Shown here: in pieces, positions 57,889 through 64,000 of the stretch
Layout of the letters: each line of letters starts with the position of its first letter
How positions within the stretch are numbered: position 1 is the first letter of the stretch
NCBI GenBank assembly: GCA_964614945.1
Contig: CAZTNW010000004.1
Span: 62,001 to 126,000 of the forward strand
Origin: CAZTNW01 sp964614945
GTDB lineage: Bacteria; Caldisericota; JANLFM01
DNA length: 64,000 nucleotides
Direction of reading: 5' to 3'
Program-made: the position numbers and the translations under genes
Notes under the pieces: model-generated
Seen by the model: the letters and a program-made list of their open reading frames with translations, nothing else
Told to the model about the DNA's origin: nothing
The model's database searches: none

Positions 57889-58356
57889 CTATTTGCTTTG
57901 CCACGATCTTGATTTTCTGATCAGGAAGGAAGCTAAGGGCACTGCAAACAAAATGCCGCCCAGTATGATCATGCCGAGGGCGAACCAGCGGATGTCGGAT
58001 CCGCCCCAGAAGAACACTACGATGCCGGAAATTATCAGAAAGAGGCCTAGCAAGATGAGGCTGAAACGGGGGTTACCTGGCTCCACCGCAAGCCGAATTG
58101 TGGTCAGGGCATATTGTTTCTCACGCTGCCATGCCCCGGGCTGGTCTCGCTCTTCCGGGCCAAAAATCTCCTTCGCCAGAGCGTGCTGGCGCCCTTCTTC
58201 CTCCCGGGCAGCCCTCTCCGCTGCTTCTTTAGTAGCTAATTCGCTTATCCGGCGTTCTCGTTCCCTCCGTTCCTGTTCGAATGCCAGTCGCTCCTTCTTT
58301 TCCCGTTCCTTATTCAGTGCGTCCCAGGAGTAGTGCTCTTTTGGGTTCTCTCCCAT
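57889..58356 (-). CDS. Hypothetical membrane protein with coiled coil
   Basis: 155 residues. A highly charged coiled coil (about 12-75, rich in E-R-E-R-R) precedes two membrane helices (about 100-120 and 125-147) with a short hairpin (FFWGGSDIRW), and a basic C-terminus. No family recognised. ATG 58356 with AGGTGAG five bases upstream is preferred to GTG 58365. A promoter-like TTTACC-16-TATAAT lies 35-65 bases upstream. Monocistronic. Confidence 0.7.
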   Translation of the reverse strand: MGENPKEHYSWDALNKEREKKERLAFEQERRERERRISELATKEAAERAAREEEGRQHALAKEIFGPEERDQPGAWQREKQYALTTIRLAVEPGNPRFSLILLGLFLIISGIVVFFWGGSDIRWFALGMIILGGILFAVPLASFLIRKSRSWQSK

Positions 58357-58391
58357 TTGTCTCACCTGCCCACTCGGGAAATCTCTCCAAT

Positions 58392-58419
58392 ATTATAGAG
58401 CGAAATATCGGCAGGTAAA
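58392..58419 (-). promoter_or_regulatory. Promoter-like site for the coiled-coil membrane protein
   Basis: Minus strand: TTTACC (58419-58414), 16-base spacer, TATAAT (58397-58392), followed by ATG 58356. Confidence 0.45.
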
Positions 58420-58447
58420 AAACGCGATATCTCGTAGCCAGTGAGCT

Positions 58448-59641
58448 TTACCCCTTTCTTATCCTTCTTTTACCCGAGAGCTGTTCTGACACCAGCAGAT
58501 AGGCCTTTCGGAAGGGCACTCCCTGGCGCACGAGCGCATAGACTCTCTCCGTGGAACGCACCTCCTCTGTGATCCCGTTCGCGCACGCTTTTTCGTCCGC
58601 CTCCAGTTCGCGGAAGACGAGACTCATTATCTCCAGGCAGTCTCTTACGATGGGGAAAGATTCCAGTAGCGGCCGTTTAAGCAATTGCAGGTCGCGGTGG
58701 TAACCGGAAATGAGATTTGAGGAGAGAGCGAGAGCCTGCATCTCCCACCCTGAAACTACGTGATAATAGGCCCGCACGAGCTCCAGAGGATCAGGGTTTT
58801 TCTTCTGCGGCATGATCGAGCTCCCCGTGGTGAGGTTATCGGGGAGTCGAAGATAGCCCAGAAGACTGAAGAAGATCAAGTCGCTGGAGAAGCGGTTAAG
58901 GTCGTGAAGCACCTGCACTAGAGCATGCAGCACCAGGGCGTCGAACTTGCTCCGGCTGTGCTGGGCGTAGATCGGGTTGGTTTGCAGACGGCGAAATCCT
59001 AACTTCTGCCGGGTCAGTTCTCGGTTCAGATCGAGCGGTACTCCGTACCCGGCGCCTGTGCCGAGCGGATTCTGATCCGTTATCTCCCTCACTGCTTGAA
59101 GTAGGATGAGGTCGTCTGCGAGAGCGTCGCCCAACGCGTTGGCCCAGGTGTTGAAAGTGGTGGGCATTGCCGGCCGGGTGTGTGTGTAGCCGGGGAATTC
59201 CACCGCGCCGAACCGTCCGACGAATCCCCCAATTGCTTCCTTCAGCCCGCGAATTGCTTTATCGATCTCTTCCAGCCGGTCGCGCACCAGGAGGCGGAGG
59301 GCAACGAGCACCTGATCGTTGCGCGAACGACCGGCATGAATTTTCTGACCCAGCTCGCCCAGTCTCGCGACGAGGGCGTTTTCAATTGCAGTGTGCCCGT
59401 CCTCCGCCCCTTGTAGGGAGAAAGAGCCTGCTTTAGCCTCTTTCTCGATCCAATCCAGAGCCTCTAGCATTTTAACGAGCTCATCTTTCGACAGGATGCC
59501 GTCTTCTGCCAGAGATTCAGCATGAGCGGCAGAGGCTTGCAGGTCGTAGAGGAGGAGCTGCCTATCGCAGGCCAGATCGTCTCCGACAGTGAACTCCTCC
59601 ACCTTGGAATGGAGGGGCAGGCCCTTCTCCCAGAGCTTCAC
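58448..59641 (-). CDS. argH: Argininosuccinate lyase
   Basis: ArgH cleaves argininosuccinate to arginine and fumarate, the last step of arginine synthesis. Signatures: LHAGRSRNDQV-type AGRSRNDQVLVALRLL, YTHTRPAMPTT and the mobile loop GSSIMPQKKNPD. At 397 residues it is about 50-60 shorter than typical ArgH: it stops at SEQLSGKRRIRKG just after the VPFRKAY segment, so the C-terminal small domain is shortened. The catalytic parts are all present. GTG 59641 with GGGGGAG follows argG by three bases. Confidence 0.95.
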   Translation of the reverse strand: MKLWEKGLPLHSKVEEFTVGDDLACDRQLLLYDLQASAAHAESLAEDGILSKDELVKMLEALDWIEKEAKAGSFSLQGAEDGHTAIENALVARLGELGQKIHAGRSRNDQVLVALRLLVRDRLEEIDKAIRGLKEAIGGFVGRFGAVEFPGYTHTRPAMPTTFNTWANALGDALADDLILLQAVREITDQNPLGTGAGYGVPLDLNRELTRQKLGFRRLQTNPIYAQHSRSKFDALVLHALVQVLHDLNRFSSDLIFFSLLGYLRLPDNLTTGSSIMPQKKNPDPLELVRAYYHVVSGWEMQALALSSNLISGYHRDLQLLKRPLLESFPIVRDCLEIMSLVFRELEADEKACANGITEEVRSTERVYALVRQGVPFRKAYLLVSEQLSGKRRIRKG

Positions 59642-59644
59642 CGA

Positions 59645-60898
59645 CTACTCCCCCCGCTCCCGCCAGCGGTAGGGATCTCGCCTCCGCAGAACCAGGTTGT
59701 GCGCCTTCAGCCTCAGCGCGTGGGTATTAATAAATCCCCTTGAATCGAACGAATTGAAGCCGCCCTCGATATCCATGCTCGAGAGATCCTGATTGTAGAG
59801 TGATGTGGGCGATTCCCGACCTACCGGTGTCGCATTCCCTTTGTAGAGTGCCAGAGTCACCTTTCCGTCGATCGCCTCTTGCGACTTGGCGAATGCCGTC
59901 ATGAGGAAATCCATCTCCGGCGAGAACCAGAAACCATTATAAATCAGCTCGGCGAACTTCGGAGCAAGCATGTCACGAAGATGCATCACTTCCTTATCCA
60001 TGGCGATCCCCTCGAGGTCGCGATGGGCGATCCAGAGAAGGGCTGCTCCCGGAGTTTCGTAAATGCCGCGGGATTTAATGCCGATGAAGCGGTTTTCCAC
60101 CATGTCTAAGCGACCCACTCCATTAGCTCCGGCAATTCTGTTTGCCGCTTCAAATAATTCCAGGGGATCGTTCCAGCTATTTCCCCCCTTCAAGTCCTTC
60201 AGGGCGATTGGGGTTCCGTTCTTCAACTCAACCTCGATCAGAGTCTCTTCGTCAGGAGCCTCTTGGGGCGAGACAGTTTTGCTGAACACCTCATCCGGAG
60301 GCCGACAGGCCGGATTCTCTAAAATACCCGCTTCGTGAGAGATGTGCATCAGGTTGTCGTCCTCACTGTAAGGCTTATTGGATGTGGCTTTTACCGGAAT
60401 CCCGTGTTTCGCGGCATATTCTAAGAGGTCCCGTCGTCCTTTGAATCGTGCCTGAAAATCGGTGTCTTTCCAGGGGGAAATTATTCGCAATGAGGGGTTC
60501 AGAGCCGCATAGGTCAGTTCAAAGCGAACCTGGTCGTTTCCCTTGGCGGTGGCGCCGTGCGCTACAGCCGCAGCGCCTTCCCTTTCAGCTATCTCGACCT
60601 GGCGGCGAGCCAGGACCGGACGGGCCAGGGCGGTACCGAGGAGGTATCTTTCCTCGTACAGCGCGTTTCCCCATAGAGCGGGAAAAATGAAATCGGTGAT
60701 GAATTCCTTCCTCAGGTCCTCGACATAGACCTTGCTGGCCCCGCTCTCGGAGGCCTTTTCTCCAACTTCCGCGAAATTCTCTTCCTGTCCCACGTTCCCC
60801 ACATAGGCGATTACCTCGAATTCCCTTTCCACGAGCCAGCGTAGAATAACGGAAGTGTCCAGTCCGCCACTGTAAGCAAGCACTACTTTTTCAGCCAT
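59645..60898 (-). CDS. argG: Argininosuccinate synthase
   Basis: ArgG joins citrulline and aspartate using ATP. The N-terminal pyrophosphatase loop AYSGGLDTSVILRWL, YVGNVGQEENF, GATAKGNDQVRFEL and TSNKPYSEDDNLMHISHE are all as in the family. 417 residues, full length, ATG 60898 with AGGAGA. It is the first gene of an argGH operon. No ArgR-type box is obvious upstream; an imperfect inverted repeat at 61017-61076 is the only notable structure. Confidence 0.97.
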   Translation of the reverse strand: MAEKVVLAYSGGLDTSVILRWLVEREFEVIAYVGNVGQEENFAEVGEKASESGASKVYVEDLRKEFITDFIFPALWGNALYEERYLLGTALARPVLARRQVEIAEREGAAAVAHGATAKGNDQVRFELTYAALNPSLRIISPWKDTDFQARFKGRRDLLEYAAKHGIPVKATSNKPYSEDDNLMHISHEAGILENPACRPPDEVFSKTVSPQEAPDEETLIEVELKNGTPIALKDLKGGNSWNDPLELFEAANRIAGANGVGRLDMVENRFIGIKSRGIYETPGAALLWIAHRDLEGIAMDKEVMHLRDMLAPKFAELIYNGFWFSPEMDFLMTAFAKSQEAIDGKVTLALYKGNATPVGRESPTSLYNQDLSSMDIEGGFNSFDSRGFINTHALRLKAHNLVLRRRDPYRWRERGE

Positions 60899-61016
60899 GT
60901 TGTTCTCCTATCCGGGGGTAAAATTTCAGATAATATACTACTCGAGGCCTTCGGTTCCAATGGCCGAAGATTAATTGGTCAACCTAAGTGGAAATTCAAT
61001 GAGCCCTCGGGAAAAC

Positions 61017-61076
61017 CCTTAATAAGACCAGACCCTGTTAGTTGGAGGACCGAAACAAGGGCCTGGTCTCTTAAGG
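61017..61076. repeat. 60-base imperfect inverted repeat upstream of argG
   Basis: Arms CCTTAATAAGACCAGACCCT-GTT (61017-61039) and AACAAGGGCCTGGTCTCTTAAGG (61054-61076) pair with few mismatches. It lies 119 bases before argG and 153 bases after the end of a decayed gene. No T-run follows on either strand. The rest of the 330-base gap (60899-61228) shows nothing recognisable. Could be an attenuator-like leader structure or a terminator of the decayed gene. Confidence 0.5.
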
Positions 61077-61228
61077 AAACGATGTCTTTAACTCCCCTTA
61101 TGGCAGGGCTCCGCTCAGGTTTGTCTTAATAATCTGTCTCTACCTCCTATCCCTGCCGAAATTAAAACCTTGGCAGTTTTCCCAGGGTTATCTCTCTTCG
61201 CTTTGCTGCTGTCGATCCTGATGAATTC

Positions 61229-61487
61229 TTATCCATCTACGGTCACGATTTGAAGATCCCCGCCTTTGCGCCAGCCGGTGTAGGATCTGAGGATCGTGCC
61301 GAAAGTACTCCCTTTCTCCAACGATCCGAGGATGAAAGAGCGGGTTTGCACCTCTGAAGAACTATCTGCGCCTCTCTCATTTTGTAGATTTTGCCATGAT
61401 TGCAATTTTCGTTGGGATCGGCGAATGCAGCAGAGATGCCGATAGTAGAGAGGAAAAATAATGCAAGAAGTTGAAGGTTTTCTTCAT
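61229..61487 (-). pseudogene. Decayed small secreted-protein gene
   Basis: ATG 61487 opens a signal-peptide-like MKKTFNFLHYFSSLLSASL that soon ends. In the frame one base off, from about 61405 down to TAA 61229, the DNA reads a plausible C-terminal half (SEVQTRSFILGSLEKGSTF, then GWRKGGDLQIVTVDG). One frameshift would join them into a protein of about 85 residues. A third frame (61243-61515) is open by chance. No family recognised. Confidence 0.4.
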
Positions 61488-61660
61488 CAGATAAATAGCT
61501 CCCTTCTTTTTTCACAATCTTTATGGAAGCTATTTGACTTACAACAATTACCTTCCTCTAAGCGCCCTTACCATCAATGTTTAACCTCGAGGATATAAGT
61601 ATTCTATAACCATACTTCAAATCACGTTATAAAGTAGCAGATTAGGGTTATACTGAATTC

Positions 61661-62330
61661 GTGGGCAGAGATAAGGAATATAGACTATTTCTACCTTCTT
61701 GCGACGCACGGTTCTTTCAGCGAGCCTTTCTTAAACTGGTTGCTGTCCCGTCGGATCGCTCTCGCCTGGCGACATTATTTTCTCGCACTTCGCTTCCCCT
61801 GGCAGAAGCGTTCCCTTTGTGCTCTGGAAGAGATCAGCCTCGGCATTAGAAGTGCGGAAGGAGCCGCACGCTCTACTTTTGCTGCTTGCAGAGAAGATGA
61901 ACCTGCTCGATTTTGTAGGAGATGCAGAGGGAAAAGCGCTCTATCGCAAACTCCGATTAGAACAGAAGGGCGTTCCATGGAAAGCGAGGCGGATTCTGAT
62001 GTCTTCTGGTGAACTATCGTGCCCTGGATGAACCATCGAGGGAATTACCGAGGATACGGAGGTGGGGGAAGGGGTATGCAATCGAGCCTTCAGGCTTAAC
62101 CTTTCTGTATCTGGCGAGAGCTCGTTCGCTGATCCGGGAGGGTTTGACTGAAGAGGCCTTAGCTCTCTATCGTTCCTCAATCGATCTGGCACAGTCCCTC
62201 ATCCCACCGGACTGATTGATGGGCTCAATGAGCTGGCCTGGTACAGCAGGTCAACAGATCCCAAGCGCTCCCTGAAAATACCCTGGAGGCGGCTTACACG
62301 GTGGGCTATTATTTTGAGACGGGTTCCGCT
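61661..62330 (+). pseudogene. Decayed TPR-protein gene fragments
   Basis: No single frame is long, but successive frames carry consistent helical-repeat sequence: EKMNLLDFVGDAEGKALYRKL (about 61890-61960), GLTFLYLARARSLIREGLTEE (about 62090-62150), EALALYRSSIDLAQSLIP, then after a shift at about 62205 GLIDGLNELAWYSRSTDPKRS, and after another near 62275 TLEAAYTVGYYFETG. Joined, these resemble TPR repeats of a cytoplasmic signalling or scaffold protein. At least three frameshifts are needed. Confidence 0.5.
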
Positions 62331-62332
62331 GG

Positions 62333-62640
62333 ATGGCGGTTTTCGACACCCTCTTAGAAGCGGAAATCGGCGCACGATCCAGGTATCATGGAAACGGAGA
62401 CGGCATGCAGGCCATCTACCCAAAGCTCCGCGAATCAGATCTGCTCTTTCTCGCCACCCCGGTGTACAATTCCCTTTCCGGAGAAATGCAGAATTTCATG
62501 AACTGTTGCCGCTTTTAGAACCTGTCTTGGAATTCTGGGACGGGCGCACGCGAGCTCGCCTACATTCGGAAGTGGTGATTGATAGAATTTTGCTCGTGGC
62601 TACTTAAGGCTGGTGGGAACTGGCAAATTTCTCTCATTTG
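62333..62640 (+). pseudogene. Decayed NADPH-dependent FMN reductase-family gene
   Basis: The first frame gives MQAIYPKLRESDLLFLATPV followed by YNSLSGEMQNFMN, the core of the flavodoxin-like FMN reductase family (IYPKL-x-x-S-D...ATPVY). A frame shift near 62510 then gives LPLLEPVLEFWDGRTRARLH and DRILLVAT. An in-frame stop (TAA near 62606) follows, and the sequence continues GWWELANF, as expected for the family's SGWWE segment. The N-terminal FMN loop is missing. One shift, one stop and a truncation make this a pseudogene. Confidence 0.65.
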
Positions 62641-63329
62641 ATTCCCATTTCCGGAAATTTAGTACCTTACGCCTCGATCTAATTCCCAGGCCCGATCCTG
62701 CGCTCGCACACCTCTCTCTTGAAGAGAGACGTTAAGACGAAATTGTAGGGGTCTGTGCCGGTCCCATTCCTCCGTCGAAGGGGATTGTCTCCTCTGAGTC
62801 TGTTAGTGGTGGTTCAAGGGCATCGATTGGGACCTGTATGCGGCGAGAGCTCATCGCTCAGGCGCACATAGGTGAAATTCTTTCTGGATCGAGCAGGAGA
62901 AAGGATGCTCGTTCACTCTTCGGCTACTCTTAAAGTTTCTTGGAGCTCTTCCAAAGAGGATGGGCTTAGCCCATCCTCTTTAAATCAAGTTGTAGAGGAG
63001 TGGATGCCTTCATTTTGCCCTGGGCACGGATATTGACTGAATTCTATCCTTTATGGCGCTCCCTCTTCTATTAAGCCTGTCAGGACGTATCCTGCTCTCG
63101 CTATCGAGGCTGAGGAGTCCAATGGGCGAGCCGCTTAGAGGGAATTGATTTTCTCTTTTTAGTTCCAGTATATGCGATTGTACTTATTAGATTATGTTAT
63201 TTATAATAAAGCAAAAGAATTTGTCTTCAGAGTCTAATTCTGGAGCGTCCGGTCGCGTTGAGCGAGGTATTTCCCAACAGTAAAAACCTTCCTCAGTTTC
63301 TGTTTACAGGTCGGGGAAAGGAGAGTCGG
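62641..63329. other. Non-coding or degraded region
   Basis: About 690 bases with no supportable gene. It contains a perfect hairpin at 62953-62981, short frames such as the one ending at about 62936 that read like a C-terminal remnant, and an AT-rich segment (63160-63230) with a TATAAT at 63202-63207 and TTGTAC 18 bases upstream that may be the promoter of the PAS gene. Confidence 0.4.
62953..62981. terminator. Terminator-like hairpin
   Basis: Perfect 13-base stem AAAGAGGATGGGC / GCCCATCCTCTTT with loop TTA. It is followed by TTTAAATC rather than a long T-run, so termination strength is uncertain. It lies at the end of the decayed region. Confidence 0.55.
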
Positions 63330-64000
63330 ATGGTTGGAAAAGATGAGCGCGGCATGCCTATTGAGCACGACCGCAGGTTCATACTTAATGTATTGGAGAC
63401 CACTCCCAACATCCTGTACATTTTCGATTTTTCCGAAATGAAAGATGTCTACGCTAACAACGCCTTTTACAAAATACTGGGGTACAGTGCCGAGGAAATA
63501 AAGTCCATGGGATCAAAACTTTATCCAAACCTTCTCCATCCCGAGGACGCCGAGAAGGTCTTCGAGCGCAATCAGAAGATGAAGGGAATGAAAGACGGTC
63601 AGGTGCTGGAGATAGAATACAGAGTAAAGCACCGTTCAGGCGAGTGGCGCTGGTTGCACGATCGATCGACGATCTTCTCTCGAAACAAAGATGGCTCAGT
63701 GCGCACTATCTTGGGAAGTGCCGAGGATATCACGGATAGAAAGAACATGGAAGATGCTCTGCGGCAGAGTGAAGCTCGCTTTCACGTAGCCCTGAAAAAC
63801 GCCCCGATCACCGTCTTCAATCAGGATGCGAACCTCAAGTACATCTGGGTTCACCACCCTCAGACGGGCATCATGACCGTGATTGAACCCGGCAAATCCG
63901 ACCTGGAGCTCCAGAATGATATGGATATTTCCGATTTCGTCGCGGCCAAGAAATCCGTCATGGCGGAGGGTTTGGGGATTCGCAAGGAGATTAAGATAGT
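63330..64000 (+). CDS. PAS-domain sensor protein, 3'-truncated by window edge
   Basis: An open frame from ATG 63330 (GGAAAGGAGAG upstream) to the window end, 223 residues so far. Residues about 12-140 are a PAS_3-type domain: NILYIFDFSEMKDVYANNAF, LHPEDAEKVFE, RSGEWRWLHDRSTIF and GSAEDITDRK. A second PAS begins near residue 150 (EARFHVALKNAPITVFNQD) with an unusual WVHHPQTGIMTV segment that resembles sensor kinases of the HWE/HisKA_2 group. The output domain lies outside the window; a histidine kinase is most likely. Confidence 0.85.
   Translation, partial: MVGKDERGMPIEHDRRFILNVLETTPNILYIFDFSEMKDVYANNAFYKILGYSAEEIKSMGSKLYPNLLHPEDAEKVFERNQKMKGMKDGQVLEIEYRVKHRSGEWRWLHDRSTIFSRNKDGSVRTILGSAEDITDRKNMEDALRQSEARFHVALKNAPITVFNQDANLKYIWVHHPQTGIMTVIEPGKSDLELQNDMDISDFVAAKKSVMAEGLGIRKEIKI

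Noticed and set aside
61243..61515. Minus-strand 90-codon frame with a hydrophobic stretch
   Set aside because: The better coding signal in this segment is split over two other frames; this frame seems open by chance.
1..64000. tRNA, rRNA, CRISPR arrays, insertion sequences, integrases
   Set aside because: I looked for repeated spacer patterns, transposase motifs (DDE, HUH, Tyr/Ser recombinase) and cloverleaf-like segments and found none that hold up by eye.

Overview
This is a gene-dense bacterial window (about 60 genes, no rRNA, tRNA, CRISPR array or insertion sequence seen). S-layer homology (SLH) domains, lipoproteins with Thr/Pro/Ser-rich linkers, a PspC/LiaF-like envelope cluster, a PilMNO-type pilus machine, an F420H2/rubredoxin-type flavodiiron protein and B12-binding and Rieske-type proteins suggest an anaerobic or microaerophilic bacterium. 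Chloroflexota or a deep-branching Gram-positive-like lineage is my best guess. That placement is an inference from gene style, not from a marker gene.

Layout. (1) 1-11.8 kb, + strand: a type IV pilus operon (partial pilT-like, pilB, pilT, pilC, pilM, pilN, pilO), followed by three unassigned envelope genes: a small PilP-like membrane protein, a 907-residue TPR/Ig-like lipoprotein and an SLH-anchored TolB-like propeller. (2) 11.8-17.6 kb, - strand: multi-PAS histidine kinase, flavodiiron protein, alpha/beta hydrolase and a TetR regulator with a palindromic operator in its own promoter. (3) 17.9-23.9 kb: an SLH-CAP secreted protein, a small protein, a PspC/DUF5668/LiaF-like membrane-stress cluster, a class III aminotransferase, a DUF1848 protein and a DJ-1/PfpI protein. 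(4) 24.0-26.9 kb, - strand: an arsenic operon (arsR, ArsP-like permease, thioredoxin-like protein, acr3) with a repeated candidate ArsR operator. (5) 26.9-36.5 kb: endonuclease V, a B12-binding two-domain protein, two tandem sensor kinases, an ATC-hydrolase-family protein and a secreted OB-fold-like protein. (6) 36.8-42.9 kb: a very large MMPL exporter whose promoter carries nearly the same operator as the TetR gene, a lipoprotein, a damaged Rieske protein and a TatD-like hydrolase. (7) 42.9-57.5 kb: a hydantoin/N-methylhydantoin-type catabolic island, comprising an Asp/Glu/hydantoin racemase, an Opp/Dpp ABC importer, hyuB, hyuA, an NCS1 permease and a DUF3830 protein on the - strand, and divergently an M24 creatinase/prolidase-like enzyme, an XRE regulator and an ImmA/IrrE-type metallopeptidase. 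(8) 57.5-60.9 kb: small membrane proteins and argGH. (9) 61.2-63.3 kb: decayed genes with many frameshifts, then the start of a PAS sensor that runs off the right edge.

How it works together. The hydantoin island has uptake (ABC importer, NCS1 permease), ring opening (HyuA/HyuB, ATP-dependent type) and racemisation, but no recognisable N-carbamoyl amidohydrolase; the M24 enzyme and DUF3830 are the unexplained members. The TetR gene and the MMPL exporter are 19 kb apart but share an operator, so they probably form one split efflux circuit. The three sensor kinases share a similar C-terminal kinase module, and no response regulator lies in the window. The best candidates for undescribed biology are the pilus-linked envelope trio, the B12 two-domain protein, the hydantoin island with DUF3830 and M24, and the nested repeats in the MMPL loop.
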